The notes: generated from the letters alone by a model not told the origin. A stretch of DNA of 64,000 nt from Colimorpha sp045597945 (GCA_045597945.1 JAZLLD010000058.1:13924-77923), one strand, 5' to 3'; positions 1 through 9,102 are shown, numbered from the stretch's first letter. Translations and numbers: made by a program.

Positions 1-315
1 ACCGATGGCGACCTCGACCGCTCACTCCGCTGCCGCAACGGCATCATCGACCTCGGCTGCTACGAGAGCAACTACCCCGTAAGCATCGACAACGTAGCCT
101 CTCCCACCCTCACCGTCTACCCCAATCCCGCCTACAACACCATCCGCATCAATGGACTCAGCCACGGAATGGTGCAACTCTACTCAATCTCCGGACAACT
201 CGTCATGCAGCAGCAAGTTGCTGAGGACAATATTGTCATGCACCTCAGCGCCCTGCCTGGCGGCGTCTACTACCTCCGCCAAGGCGAAAAGGCTGTCAAA
301 ATAATCAAGCAATAA
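1..315 (+). CDS. C-terminal end of a type IX-secreted beta-helix-like protein (5' end outside window)
   Basis: Only the last 104 residues are in the window. The first 22 end in IIDLGCYES, which resembles the closing IDIGAYE strand of right-handed beta-helix (choice-of-anchor Q) proteins of Bacteroidetes. From residue 37 the sequence is a type A T9SS sorting domain: LTVYPNP, then LYSISGQLV, then LPGGVYYLR and a basic end KAVKIIKQ. Such tails direct export by the type IX system and surface attachment; PorD at 2078-2998 is another part of that system. A strong terminator follows 36 bases downstream. The catalytic or binding role of the missing N-terminal part cannot be judged. Confidence 0.85.
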   Translation, partial: TDGDLDRSLRCRNGIIDLGCYESNYPVSIDNVASPTLTVYPNPAYNTIRINGLSHGMVQLYSISGQLVMQQQVAEDNIVMHLSALPGGVYYLRQGEKAVKIIKQ

Positions 316-350
316 TCCAAGAAATTCTTGATCCACAACAATATACAGTA

Positions 351-377
351 GGGCTCCACCAATGGTGGAGCCCTTTT
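351..377 (+). terminator. Rho-independent terminator of the T9SS-secreted protein gene
   Basis: Perfect 10-bp stem GGGCTCCACC / GGTGGAGCCC with an AAT loop, followed by TTTT. It lies 36 bases after the stop codon. Confidence 0.9.
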
Positions 378-426
378 ATTTTCGCCCTCATGACATGAGC
401 AGACCAGCCCTGACCCCGTCCTTCTC

Positions 427-530
427 CCGTTCCTTATCCTATATTTATACCTTATTTATTCTATATTTATACTATATATAATAGAATAACTAAGGTATAA
501 CTATAGTATAAATATAGTATAACTAGCGGG
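427..530 (-). repeat. 11-bp-phased palindromic intergenic element, copy 1
   Basis: AT-rich stretch made of roughly 11-base units of the form CCTATATTTAT / ACCTTATTTAT / TCTATATTTAT on the left and their complements on the right, so that the whole forms a large imperfect hairpin. The end GGATAAGGAACGGGAGAAG (read on the minus strand) is shared with the copies at 12632 and 27195, which lie in the opposite orientation. The remaining bases of the 316-730 gap hold only two terminators. Confidence 0.8.
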
Positions 531-663
531 TCCACTACGGTTCTGAGGGGGAATACTGGGTTGTTTGGTGGATGGGGTTTTGACATGAATAGATGGATTT
601 ATGGAGGTGAAAGGGGTTTGGGGGGAGTCGAAGGGACGGTTTGAGGAGATGGATTTGGATGGA

Positions 664-705
664 GAAAAAGGAAAGCGGCAAGGACCCGGTTGGATCCTTG
701 CCGCT
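664..705 (-). terminator. Terminator of the aminotransferase gene
   Basis: Stem AGCGGCAAGGA / TCCTTGCCGCT (11 bp, 674-684 with 695-705) with a 10-base loop. On the minus strand it is followed by TTTCCTTTTTC. Confidence 0.85.
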
Positions 706-730
706 GAGATTATCAATCAGATATTGAATC

Positions 731-2047
731 TTATTTGATGGGATGGTCGGCGTGGAATTTCTCCAGGCGCTCTTTGAGGTCGGGGAACTGCTCGCGGAGC
801 ACGAGGGCTACGCAGGCACGGATGCCCTGCTTGTGGCTGCCGGTGATGTCCAGCGAGATGGCGCTGATGCCGTAGCGGATAAGCTCGTTGAGGAGGTCGA
901 GACCGGTGTAGCCAGGATAGCAGAAGGTGAAGTAGAAGCCGTCGCTGATGTCCTCGCCCATATCCTTATCGTAGACAATGTAGAAGCCGTTGTCGGTGAA
1001 CATCTTCTTCATGACTTCGGCCTTCTCGCCGTACTCCTTAATGTCCTTAACAAAGTTGAAGGTGCCGTCGTTGGCGCCCTTGAGCATGGCAGCCATTGCG
1101 TACTGGACACTGTGTGCGGTGCCGGAGCTGAGGCAGTAGAGGGTGCCGAAGATGAGGGCGCGGCCGAGCTGGGTCTGGCTGTAGTAGCGGGCCAGGTCGG
1201 GGCACTCCATGTTGAAGAGTGCGGGGCTGCAGACCATCATGGCGATACGCTCACCGGCATAGCTGAAGGACTTAGAGCCGGAGATCATGAGCACATACTT
1301 GTCGGTATATTTAGCAACGGTGGGCTGGTAGGGAGCCTGGCCGGGGACGCTGTAGTCCTTGCGGAAGTCCATCAGGAAGTAAGCGTCATCTTCCAATACA
1401 ACAACACCATACTTGTTGGCCATCTCGCCGATGATGCGGAGCTCATAGTCGGTGAAGCAGAACCAAGCGGGGTTGTTGGGGCTGGAGTAGATGAGGCAAG
1501 CCACATCGCCATCCTTGAGCTCTTCTTCGAGTTTCTCGCGCAGTTTGTCGCCACGATACTCATAGACGTCGAAGGTCTTCATGGGGATGTCGAGCACACG
1601 GCACTGCTGCTTCTGCACGGGGAAGCCGGGGTCGATGAAGAGGACCTTGGTCTTCTTCTTGTCGTAGCGGGTGAGGGTGAGGAAGCTTGCGAAGCCGGCC
1701 TGCATGGAGCCCACGGTGGGCACGCAGCACTCGGGGGTGACGTCGATGTCGAGGAAATTCTTGCAGAAGCGAGCAGCCTCCTGCTTGAAGTCGGCAGTGC
1801 CATAGACCTCGGGGTAGATGGAAGCAACGCCATTTTTCAATGCCTCAATCTGAGCATTGACACCGATTTCGGGGGCGGGAAGGCCGGGGATGCCCATTTC
1901 CATTTTCACGAAGCGGATACCGGTTTCTTTTTCCACGTCCTGAATCATCTTGCGCATTTCGCGGATGGATGCCTTACCAGGATTGGCGATTTTGTTTTGT
2001 GCGGCAACCTTGTCGATTACCTCTTTCTGTATAGGAATTTGAGTCAT
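731..2047 (-). CDS. PLP-dependent class I/II aminotransferase
   Basis: A 438-residue fold-type I enzyme. The Schiff-base lysine is visible at about K259 in SGSKSFSYAGER; SSPNNPAW near 190 and LEDDAYF near 220 supply the Asn, Asp and Tyr that hold the cofactor, and a conserved Arg near 410 (QGIRACVAL) would bind the substrate carboxylate. The SGSKSFSYAGERIAMM block with a glycine-rich N-terminus is the usual form in Bacteroidales aminotransferases annotated only generically. Substrate cannot be assigned. It lies 30 bases downstream of porD on the same strand and may be read through from it; a clear terminator follows. Confidence 0.9.
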   Translation of the reverse strand: MTQIPIQKEVIDKVAAQNKIANPGKASIREMRKMIQDVEKETGIRFVKMEMGIPGLPAPEIGVNAQIEALKNGVASIYPEVYGTADFKQEAARFCKNFLDIDVTPECCVPTVGSMQAGFASFLTLTRYDKKKTKVLFIDPGFPVQKQQCRVLDIPMKTFDVYEYRGDKLREKLEEELKDGDVACLIYSSPNNPAWFCFTDYELRIIGEMANKYGVVVLEDDAYFLMDFRKDYSVPGQAPYQPTVAKYTDKYVLMISGSKSFSYAGERIAMMVCSPALFNMECPDLARYYSQTQLGRALIFGTLYCLSSGTAHSVQYAMAAMLKGANDGTFNFVKDIKEYGEKAEVMKKMFTDNGFYIVYDKDMGEDISDGFYFTFCYPGYTGLDLLNELIRYGISAISLDITGSHKQGIRACVALVLREQFPDLKERLEKFHADHPIK

Positions 2048-2077
2048 TTTATTTGTTTTATGTATTTCTATTAATTA

Positions 2078-2998
2078 TTATTTCACGTTAAAGTCTTTCA
2101 GTTTCACGATGTTGATGGGGCTGATGGCCTTGATGAGGGCGTAGACGCGCTGTTTTTCCTCAGCAGGGGCGGGAGTGAAGATGCTGACGATTTCGGATAT
2201 CTTTACATCAACAAATTGATATACTGCAAGCAGATTTGGCTTGACGGTGCTCACCTGCTGGAGTTGTTCAAGAGCCGAGATGATATTGGCGCGGGCCTGG
2301 GGCTGGTCCTTGGTCATCATGTCGAGGCCCATGCGGTGGTAGAGGTAGTAGGCTTGATGGATGCCCTCGTAGGCCGAATTGGTGTGGTTTTCCATGAACC
2401 AGTAGCGCGATTTCTGGCTCGACTGGCCATCCCATCCCTTCACATTGCTGGCTGTCTGGCAGATGGTGCGGGCTATGTCGTAGAAGGGCTCGCCGCCATT
2501 GAGGGCGTAGGAATCGAAATAGATGCCCATTAGGATGTAGAGGTAATAGCCCACGACTGAAGAGAGATTGGAGTAGTAGGTATTGGGATCGAAATCAAGG
2601 GGCTGGCTCTCGTTGTAGGTAAAAGGCAGGTCGCTGGCCGATTCTACATAGTTGAACATGGCTGTGCTGTAGCTTGAATTGTAGACGGGGCGGCGCAGCT
2701 GGATGGAGAACTGGCCCTTGTAGTCGGTCTGGGAGGTGCGCTCGGTGAGGACCAGGTTGATGGTGCAGTCCAACTTCTCGTGCTGTTCGAGCTCCAGATT
2801 GGTCCAGCGGCGGTTGTTGACAAAATCTTCCAGGGCTTGCTTCATATTGTCGAACACCGACTTGTCGGACGACTCAAAGGCCTGGGTGGTATTCATCAGT
2901 TTTTGATAATTAACCGACACGGCACAATGAAACTCTTGGGCATAAGCGATGCCCAATGTCATGAAAGTCAACAATATCAATATTCTTCTTGCGAACAT
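2078..2998 (-). CDS. porD: PorD-type (DUF4835) type IX secretion protein
   Basis: 306 residues when started at the ATG at 2998, which gives a clean signal peptide (about 20 residues, cut near AYA-Q). Family hallmarks are visible: FVNNRRWT near 60, the RRPVYNSSYST block, NLSSVVGYYLYILMGIYFD and YYLYHRMGLDMM. DUF4835 proteins include PorD, needed for type IX secretion in Porphyromonas; this fits the sorting domain at 1-315. A TTG four codons upstream (3010) is also in frame but gives a poorer signal peptide. A TATATTTG box at 3008-3015 on the same strand sits only about 10 bases before the ATG, so if it is the -7 element the mRNA would be almost leaderless. Confidence 0.85.
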   Translation of the reverse strand: MFARRILILLTFMTLGIAYAQEFHCAVSVNYQKLMNTTQAFESSDKSVFDNMKQALEDFVNNRRWTNLELEQHEKLDCTINLVLTERTSQTDYKGQFSIQLRRPVYNSSYSTAMFNYVESASDLPFTYNESQPLDFDPNTYYSNLSSVVGYYLYILMGIYFDSYALNGGEPFYDIARTICQTASNVKGWDGQSSQKSRYWFMENHTNSAYEGIHQAYYLYHRMGLDMMTKDQPQARANIISALEQLQQVSTVKPNLLAVYQFVDVKISEIVSIFTPAPAEEKQRVYALIKAISPINIVKLKDFNVK

Positions 2999-3155
2999 AA
3001 TGTAATGCAAATATACGAATATTATTTAAATAATACATTAAAAAAATAAAAAATATGGTTTAGGGCACCGCACATGGCACCCTGAGCAGTAGGCCGAATG
3101 TGGCAATTTTGGCAAGAAGAGTGGCATGCGGACCGGGAGAGATGAGCCGCCAAAA

Positions 3156-3893
3156 TTAATTGTTGGAGAGCAGCACTTTTTTGAACTCAATGGGCGTGAG
3201 TCCGGTTTCTTTTTTGAAGGCGGAGTGGAATACCTGGCGGTTGTTATAGCCTGACATTGAGCTGATAGCCTCCATTTTGTAGTTCTGCGTTTCGGGATTG
3301 GAAAGGAGGCGGATGGCCTCGTTGACTCGGTAATGATTGAGCAGCGTGGGGAATGTGCAGCCCACATGCTGGTTGATGACTTTGGACAGCACTGTGCGGT
3401 TGACGCCAATCTGCGAGGAGAGATAGTCGATATTGAGTTCTGAATCTAGATAAATCTTATCTTTCTCAAACAGTTTTTGTAGCTGTTCCATAATATGTTT
3501 TTCATGCGGTTCTACAACTCCTTCCTCGGCAAAATGGATGGAGGTTGTGCTGATGACCGGGCGCGATGCGCAGTCTTTGTTTTTTTCCACCAAAAGTGCG
3601 AAAGCCTTGCGCTTCTCAACATAGAGGAAAAATAGTACACCGATGATGTCCACCAGCAGAAATATGGTCAGTCCCCTTACAATGCGAGATGCGTGCTCGC
3701 CACTGCGAGCCTCAGTGGTCTGGATGTAGATGTCGCAGGCTTCTTGGTAGCGCCCTTGCTGATAGAGTGCGTGGGCTTTTTTCTCCAATTCTTCCACCCC
3801 ATGCTGGCGCTTGCCCTGTGCCATCGCACTATTAGGAAGAAGTGAGAAGATGACCAAAATACTAATGACCAGCTTGTGTATAGAACTTTTCAT
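3156..3893 (-). CDS. Membrane-anchored AraC-family regulator with short TPR-like periplasmic part
   Basis: 245 residues. Signal peptide or first membrane segment 1-25, one TPR-like helix pair about 33-60 (ALYQQGRYQEACDIY), a transmembrane helix about 71-92, then a cytoplasmic AraC domain with helix-turn-helix 1 near 158-180 (LSSQIGVNRTVLSKVI) and the conserved second helix and signature near 206-238 (SGYNNRQVFHSAFKKETG). Bacteroidetes have many longer TPR-TM-AraC proteins of 400-600 residues; this one is much reduced. It has its own promoter (3913-3944) and is divergent from the porin-amtB pair 157 bases away, which makes that pair a possible target; that is inference only. Confidence 0.8.
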   Translation of the reverse strand: MKSSIHKLVISILVIFSLLPNSAMAQGKRQHGVEELEKKAHALYQQGRYQEACDIYIQTTEARSGEHASRIVRGLTIFLLVDIIGVLFFLYVEKRKAFALLVEKNKDCASRPVISTTSIHFAEEGVVEPHEKHIMEQLQKLFEKDKIYLDSELNIDYLSSQIGVNRTVLSKVINQHVGCTFPTLLNHYRVNEAIRLLSNPETQNYKMEAISSMSGYNNRQVFHSAFKKETGLTPIEFKKVLLSNN

Positions 3894-3912
3894 AATGAGT
3901 GTTATTAAAATG

Positions 3913-3944
3913 CAAAGATAAGAAAAATAATCGGTTGAAACAAA
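3913..3944 (-). promoter_or_regulatory. Bacteroidetes-type promoter for the AraC-type regulator
   Basis: On the minus strand TTTG (3941-3944), 20 bases, TATCTTTG (3913-3920). This matches the -33/-7 consensus of the Bacteroidetes primary sigma factor. The start codon lies about 20 bases downstream. Confidence 0.7.
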
Positions 3945-4014
3945 TAATTACAGTAATAATTCATATCATTACTCGTTATTGTAGAATCATTACCAACGCT
4001 TTAGAGATTTTTGC

Positions 4015-4022
4015 TAATTTTG
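4015..4022 (+). promoter_or_regulatory. -7 box (TAATTTTG) ahead of the porin-amtB pair
   Basis: TAATTTTG lies 28 bases before the start codon at 4051. I see no good -33 box at the usual spacing, so an activator may be needed. Confidence 0.5.
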
Positions 4023-4050
4023 CAACCGAAAATCAAACACACATCACAAC

Positions 4051-4785
4051 ATGAGAAAAAACACTACTTACTTACTACTTTTTGTAGTTTTGATGATGGG
4101 CAGCAAGGTCATGGCCCAGGTAAATTTCGGTATGTCGGCCGACATACAAAGTAGATACGTTTGGCGCGGCCAAGCAGTTGGCGGCAATGCACCCTGCCTG
4201 CAACCCGCAGCCACCATCGGCTGGAAGGGGCTTGCACTGGACCTATGGGGTTCTTACAGTTTGAACAGCACCGAGTACCAGGAGCTGGATTGGACGCTGA
4301 GCTACACTATGCTTGACGATATGATTCGCGTGCAGGTGACCGACTATGCTTTCCCCAACTACACCAGTTTCCACCGCTATTTTGACTATAAGCAGAGCAC
4401 CACAGGACATCTGCTGGAGGCTGGCTTATTATTTGATGTGCCCAACACCCACCTCTCGGCATCAGTCTTTACCAACTTCTATGGTGCTGACGCTCTAACC
4501 ATGAGCGGCAAACTAGTCTACTCCACTTATGCCGAACTAGGCTATGAGTGGGAATGCGAGAAGATTGCTACCGACTTTAATTTTGCCCTCGGCTGCGCAC
4601 TAAATGGCAAGGCTGGCTATAGTTTCTATGGCAATGACGGTTTCGATGTGGTGAATATCAGCGTGATGGCCACCCGCACACTGAACCTGACACCCACCTT
4701 CTCGATGCCCGTGTATGCGCAAGTGATAGCCAACCCCACCGACAACAAGATGTATCTTGTTTGTGGTGCGCACATTGATTTCTAG
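4051..4785 (+). CDS. TorF-like outer-membrane beta-barrel protein
   Basis: 244 residues. Signal peptide 1-22 ending VMA-Q, then alternating amphipathic strands and a C-terminal aromatic residue (AHIDF), typical of outer-membrane barrels. The motif SRYVWRGQ near residue 35 is characteristic of the TorF / Gcw_chp putative porin group. It ends 54 bases before amtB on the same strand, so the two are probably cotranscribed; a role in letting small nitrogen compounds through the outer membrane is plausible but inferred only from that neighbour. Confidence 0.7.
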   Translation: MRKNTTYLLLFVVLMMGSKVMAQVNFGMSADIQSRYVWRGQAVGGNAPCLQPAATIGWKGLALDLWGSYSLNSTEYQELDWTLSYTMLDDMIRVQVTDYAFPNYTSFHRYFDYKQSTTGHLLEAGLLFDVPNTHLSASVFTNFYGADALTMSGKLVYSTYAELGYEWECEKIATDFNFALGCALNGKAGYSFYGNDGFDVVNISVMATRTLNLTPTFSMPVYAQVIANPTDNKMYLVCGAHIDF

Positions 4786-4839
4786 CGTCCCATTTTCCCT
4801 TTGAATAATTCACAAAAGAAAACTTAAACACTTACATTT

Positions 4840-6081
4840 ATGATTAGTATAACCGACACCGCGTTTATGGTCATTGCCGCCAGTTTGGTGATGCTGATGA
4901 CTCCTGCCCTGGCCTATTTCTATGGTGGCCTGGCATCTAAAAGAAACATCCTTGGAATCATGATTCAGAGTTTTGTGTCGCTGGGCTGGAGCACCTTGCT
5001 CTGGTTCGTCTGCGGCTATTCGCTCTGCTTCTCTGGTTCCTATGCCGAGGGTACCGACTGGGGCGGAATCTTGGGCAATCTGCAGCACTGCTTCTTGGCA
5101 GGCATCACCCCCGAGACACTGCACCCCAGCGCCAACGGCAATATTCCTGAATATGTGTTCATCTCCTTCCAGATGATGTTCTCCATCCTCACGCCAGCAC
5201 TGATTACCGGCGCATTTGTCAACCGCATCAATTTCAAGTCATACCTGATTTTCCTCACCGCATGGCAATTCCTCTGCTACTATCCTTTCTGCCACATGGT
5301 ATGGGGCGGCGGCATCTTGGGCGAATGGGGTGTTCTTGACTTTGCCGGCGGTATCGCAGTGCACATCCTGGCTGGTTTTGCAGCACTGGCATCGGTATTC
5401 TTTGTTGGTGCCCGTGTCGATAAGAACTCTACTCCCAACAGCATTCCCCTGGTGGCCATCGGCACCGGTCTGCTGTGGTTTGGCTGGTACGGTTTCAATG
5501 CCGGTAGCGAACTCGGCGTTGACGGCGTCACCACCTTGGCCTTTTTGAACACCGATATCGCAGCATCTTTTGCCTTAGTGACCTGGCTGGCAATTGAATG
5601 GTGCCGCAGTCGCAAGCCCAAGTTAGTGGGTGTCCTTACCGGTTCTATTGCCGGCCTGGCCACCATCACACCTGCCGCAGGATTTGTGCCACTGTGGACA
5701 TCGTCCATCATTGGCATCCTGGCCTCGGCATGCTGCTATGTGGCTGTGGAATGGAAGAACAAACAGAGCTGGGATGACGCCATGGATGTGTGGGGTGTAC
5801 ATGGTGTTGGCGGCTTCGTGGGCACCATTCTGCTGGGTGTCTTTGCCACCACCGCGGTCAACGCCAACGGTGCCAACGGCCTCATCACTGGCGAGAGCGC
5901 ATTCTTCTGGAAACAGATTGTTGCCACCGTGCTCACCGCAGTTTACGGCTTTGTTTTTACCTACGCAATCCTCTGGATTATCAACAAAATCACGCCGGTG
6001 AAAGTTAGCCAGAAGGAAGAAATCGAAGGCATCGACGCCGCCATCCTTGGCGAAAATGCCTACGACCACGACGTATTGTAA
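4840..6081 (+). CDS. amtB: Ammonium transporter AmtB
   Basis: 413 residues with about 11 membrane helices. Family marks: ALAYFYGGLASKRN near residue 23-36, the two pore histidines (PFCHMVWGGG, about H152, and DVWGVHGVGGF near 320), and GFNAGSE. It conducts ammonium/ammonia across the inner membrane. The usual partner glnK/glnB (PII) is not in this neighbourhood; instead a TorF-like porin precedes it. The length is typical. A terminator follows. Confidence 0.95.
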   Translation: MISITDTAFMVIAASLVMLMTPALAYFYGGLASKRNILGIMIQSFVSLGWSTLLWFVCGYSLCFSGSYAEGTDWGGILGNLQHCFLAGITPETLHPSANGNIPEYVFISFQMMFSILTPALITGAFVNRINFKSYLIFLTAWQFLCYYPFCHMVWGGGILGEWGVLDFAGGIAVHILAGFAALASVFFVGARVDKNSTPNSIPLVAIGTGLLWFGWYGFNAGSELGVDGVTTLAFLNTDIAASFALVTWLAIEWCRSRKPKLVGVLTGSIAGLATITPAAGFVPLWTSSIIGILASACCYVAVEWKNKQSWDDAMDVWGVHGVGGFVGTILLGVFATTAVNANGANGLITGESAFFWKQIVATVLTAVYGFVFTYAILWIINKITPVKVSQKEEIEGIDAAILGENAYDHDVL

Positions 6082-6109
6082 ATCAACTTTATAGCTACTA
6101 CTTTGCCAC

Positions 6110-6140
6110 GAGTGCTCCTTGCAAAGGGGCACTCTTTGTT
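6110..6140 (+). terminator. Terminator after amtB
   Basis: Stem GAGTGCTCC / GGGGCACTC (one G-T pair), 7-base loop, followed by TTTGTT. The T-run is imperfect. Confidence 0.65.
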
Positions 6141-6216
6141 GCTATCGGCCGAATCTTGAATTAAATAATTATAAAAAAATATTTGAAACAAATATTAATA
6201 AATGATTTTTTTTTCG

Positions 6217-6224
6217 TATCTTTG
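6217..6224 (+). promoter_or_regulatory. -7 box (TATCTTTG) ahead of gyrB
   Basis: TATCTTTG lies 46 bases before the chosen gyrB start. No TTTG occurs at the standard 19-21-base distance, so only the -7 half is supported. Confidence 0.55.
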
Positions 6225-6269
6225 CAAATCTTTTTTGGAACAAATTTTGAAATAAAAAATACAATATAT

Positions 6270-8213
6270 ATGAGCGAAGAACAAAAGACTCCGACCAACT
6301 ATAGAGCCAGCAACATCACCGTGTTGGAAGGCCAGGAAGCAGAGCGCGTACGCCCCGCAATGTACATCGGCGACGTGAACTTCCGCGGTCTGCACCACCT
6401 GGTGTACGAGGTAGTCGACAACTCCATCGACGAAGCCCTGGCCGGCTATTGCAACAAGATTTATGTGAGCATCAATGAGGACAATTCCATCACCGTAGAG
6501 GACAATGGCCGCGGTATTCCTGTGGATATGCACGAGAAAGAGCACCGCTCGGCACTTGAGGTGGTCATGACCGTGCTACACGCAGGCGGTAAGTTCGACA
6601 AGGGCAGCTATAAGGTTTCTGGTGGTCTGCACGGCGTCGGCGTTTCCTGCGTGAACGCATTGAGCGACCACATGATTGTGAATGTCTACCGCGACGGCAA
6701 GGCCTACCAGCAGGAATATGCCAAGGGCAAGCCCCTCTATGCTGTGAAGGAAATCGGCACCACCGAGAAACGCGGCACCGCAATCACCTTCCACCCCGAT
6801 GGAACTATCTTCACCACCACCGTCTACGACTACAACACCCTCTTGGACCGCATGCGCGAATTGGCCTACCTCAACAAGGGCATCGACATCACCATTGAGG
6901 ACAAGCGCAATCTGGATGAGCAGGGCAAACCCGTGAGCAACCATTTCTTCAGCCAGAATGGTCTGCGCGATTTTATCGCCTACCTTGACGAGACTCGCGA
7001 GAAACTCATGCCCGAGGCCATCTATATCGAAGGCGAACGCAACGGCATCCCCATCGAGATTGCCATGCAGTACAACAGCACCTACAACGAGAACCTCCAC
7101 TCCTACGTTAATAATATCAACACCCACGAAGGCGGCACTCACCTGGCCGGCTTCCGCAGCGGCCTCACCCGCACGCTGAAATCCTATGCCGACAAGAGCG
7201 GTTTGCTGGCCAAAGCCAAGGTGGACATCGCCGGCGACGACTTCCGCGAGGGCCTTACCGCCATCATCAGCGTCAAAGTTGCAGAGCCTCAGTTTGAGGG
7301 CCAGACCAAGACCAAACTTGGCAACAACGAAGTACGCGGTGCAGTTGACAGCGCAGTCAGCGAGATGCTGGAAAACTATCTTGAAGAGCATCCCAATGAA
7401 GCACGCACTATTGTGGAGAAAGTAATCCTGGCAGCACGCGCACGCCAGGCCGCTCGCAAAGCCCGCGAGATGGTGCAGCGCAGCAGTGTGCACAGCACGG
7501 GTGGCCGGCCCGGCAAACTGGCCGACTGCCAAGATAGCGACCCCAGCGTGTGCGAGAGCTATTTCGTCGAGGGTGACTCCGCAGGCGGATCTGCAAAACA
7601 GGGCCGTAATCGTGCATTCCAAGCCATTCTCCCCTTGCGCGGTAAAATCCTCAATGTGGAGAAGGCCATGCGCCACCGTGCTTTCGAAAGCGAAGAAATC
7701 AAGAACATCTATACCGCCCTCGGTGTCAGCATCGGAACACCGGAAGACAGTCAGGCTCTGAACCTGGAGAAGCTCCGCTATCACAAGGTCATCATCATGA
7801 CCGATGCCGATGTCGATGGCGCTCACATCGACACTCTCATGCTCACCTTCTTCTTCCGCTATATGCCCGAGCTGATTGAGAATGGCTATGTCTATCTGGC
7901 CACTCCCCCACTCTACCTCGTGAAGAAAGGCAACAAGAGCTTCTACTGCTGGACCGAAGAAGAGCGCGAGCAAGCCATGGAGGCCGTTGGCGACAAGGGC
8001 GTCCACATCCAGCGCTACAAAGGTCTTGGTGAGATGAACCCCGAGCAGCTGTGGGAGACCACCATGGATCCCAACAACCGCCAGCTCCGCCAGGTGACCA
8101 TCGAGAATGCCGCCAGCGCCGACCGCACCTTCAGCATGCTCATGGGCGACGATGTTCCTCCCCGCCGCGAGTTCATCGAGAGAAATGCAACTTACGCACA
8201 GCTCGACCTCTAA
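6270..8213 (+). CDS. gyrB: DNA gyrase subunit B
   Basis: 647 residues from the ATG at 6270 (MSEEQK). An open frame continues upstream to 6183 but crosses the -7 box at 6217 and shows no gyrase similarity. GHKL ATPase motifs: EVVDNSIDEA, DNGRGIPV and GLHGVGVSCVNALS. The Toprim domain shows EGDSAGGSAKQGR and MTDADVDGAHIDTL; the C-terminal IQRYKGLGEMNPEQLWETTM block is typical of gyrB rather than parE. It has the usual length and no large insertion. With GyrA (not in the window) it introduces negative supercoils. pepE follows after 30 bases. Confidence 0.95.
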   Translation: MSEEQKTPTNYRASNITVLEGQEAERVRPAMYIGDVNFRGLHHLVYEVVDNSIDEALAGYCNKIYVSINEDNSITVEDNGRGIPVDMHEKEHRSALEVVMTVLHAGGKFDKGSYKVSGGLHGVGVSCVNALSDHMIVNVYRDGKAYQQEYAKGKPLYAVKEIGTTEKRGTAITFHPDGTIFTTTVYDYNTLLDRMRELAYLNKGIDITIEDKRNLDEQGKPVSNHFFSQNGLRDFIAYLDETREKLMPEAIYIEGERNGIPIEIAMQYNSTYNENLHSYVNNINTHEGGTHLAGFRSGLTRTLKSYADKSGLLAKAKVDIAGDDFREGLTAIISVKVAEPQFEGQTKTKLGNNEVRGAVDSAVSEMLENYLEEHPNEARTIVEKVILAARARQAARKAREMVQRSSVHSTGGRPGKLADCQDSDPSVCESYFVEGDSAGGSAKQGRNRAFQAILPLRGKILNVEKAMRHRAFESEEIKNIYTALGVSIGTPEDSQALNLEKLRYHKVIIMTDADVDGAHIDTLMLTFFFRYMPELIENGYVYLATPPLYLVKKGNKSFYCWTEEEREQAMEAVGDKGVHIQRYKGLGEMNPEQLWETTMDPNNRQLRQVTIENAASADRTFSMLMGDDVPPRREFIERNATYAQLDL

Positions 8214-8243
8214 TATTTGATTAACACTTAACACAAAATAGTT

Positions 8244-8987
8244 ATGAAAAGAAACCTTCTCCTCATCAGCAACTCTACCATGCGCGGCGAAGCCTACCTC
8301 GGATGGTGCAAAGATATGGTGGCAGACTTCTGCAAACGCCACAATGTAAAAAAAGTGCTTTTCGTTCCTTATGCAGGCGTAAGCCTCGCCGAGGGCGGAC
8401 TGAAAGCCAGCTACAATGCCTATGAGGCAAAAGTAAAAGCTGTTTATGCCGAATTTGGTGTGAAGCTGACCAGCATCCATCATGCTGCCGACCCCGTGAA
8501 AGCAGTCTACGAGGCTGAATGCGTAGCCGTTGGTGGTGGCAACACCTTCCACCTGGTTCGCGAGATGCAGCGTCTCGGTGTCATGCAGGCCATCAGCCGC
8601 CGTGCAAAGGCCGGTATGCCCTATATGGGATGGAGCGCAGGCAGCAATGTGGCCGGTCCTACCCTCTGCACTACCAACGATATGCCCATTGTTGAACCCC
8701 TCAGCTTTGAGTGCATGGGACTCGTACCTTTCCAGATCAACCCCCACTACACCGATTTCTTCGATACCAAGCATGGTGGCGAAACCCGCGACGACCGCCT
8801 GAAGGAGTACATCATGGTCAACCCCACCGCCGTGGTTGCCGCCATCCGCGAAGCCACCGCCCTCAGCCTTGAGAACGGCAAGCTGCGCCTCATCGGCAAG
8901 CCCAATAAGATGAAAGTCTTCCACAAGACCCTGGCCAACACCAAGGAATACGCCCTCGAAGACGACATCAACTTCCTGATAAAATAA
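8244..8987 (+). CDS. pepE: Dipeptidase E (alpha-aspartyl dipeptidase)
   Basis: 247 residues, peptidase family S51. The nucleophile serine is at about S131 in MGWSAGSN; VAVGGGNTFHL near 94-103 is the conserved glycine loop, and INPHYTD supplies the histidine. The enzyme cleaves dipeptides with an N-terminal aspartate in the cytoplasm. No signal peptide. It lies 30 bases after gyrB and is followed by a strong terminator, so the two probably form one transcript. Confidence 0.9.
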   Translation: MKRNLLLISNSTMRGEAYLGWCKDMVADFCKRHNVKKVLFVPYAGVSLAEGGLKASYNAYEAKVKAVYAEFGVKLTSIHHAADPVKAVYEAECVAVGGGNTFHLVREMQRLGVMQAISRRAKAGMPYMGWSAGSNVAGPTLCTTNDMPIVEPLSFECMGLVPFQINPHYTDFFDTKHGGETRDDRLKEYIMVNPTAVVAAIREATALSLENGKLRLIGKPNKMKVFHKTLANTKEYALEDDINFLIK

Positions 8988-9001
8988 CATACCCTCTCAG
9001 C

Positions 9002-9046
9002 AAAGAGTGACCAACCTTTCGTCAACGGCTGGTCACTCTTTTTTTT
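9002..9046 (+). terminator. Terminator after pepE
   Basis: Stem AAGAGTGACCA / TGGTCACTCTT with a 16-base loop, followed by a run of T. Confidence 0.9.
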
Positions 9047-9102
9047 CAACCACAATCAATACACGTTTCTTTTTATCCCCCCCAAAAAAACACTATCAAA
9101 TT

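Noticed and set aside
743..2074. Long open frame opposite the aminotransferase gene
   Set aside because: It mirrors the codon structure of the real gene, shows no domain and is low in complexity (Val/Glu/Gly-rich). The same applies to the frames opposite gyrB-pepE (6576-8990), trmO-PAP2 (12840-14195), dnaN (23969-25210), mmdA (31214-32761), the OadG region (33239-34474) and the MFS gene (44765-46579).
9007..9102. Upstream extension of the first DUF805 gene
   Set aside because: It would begin inside the pepE terminator; the paralogue starts at the equivalent of 9103.
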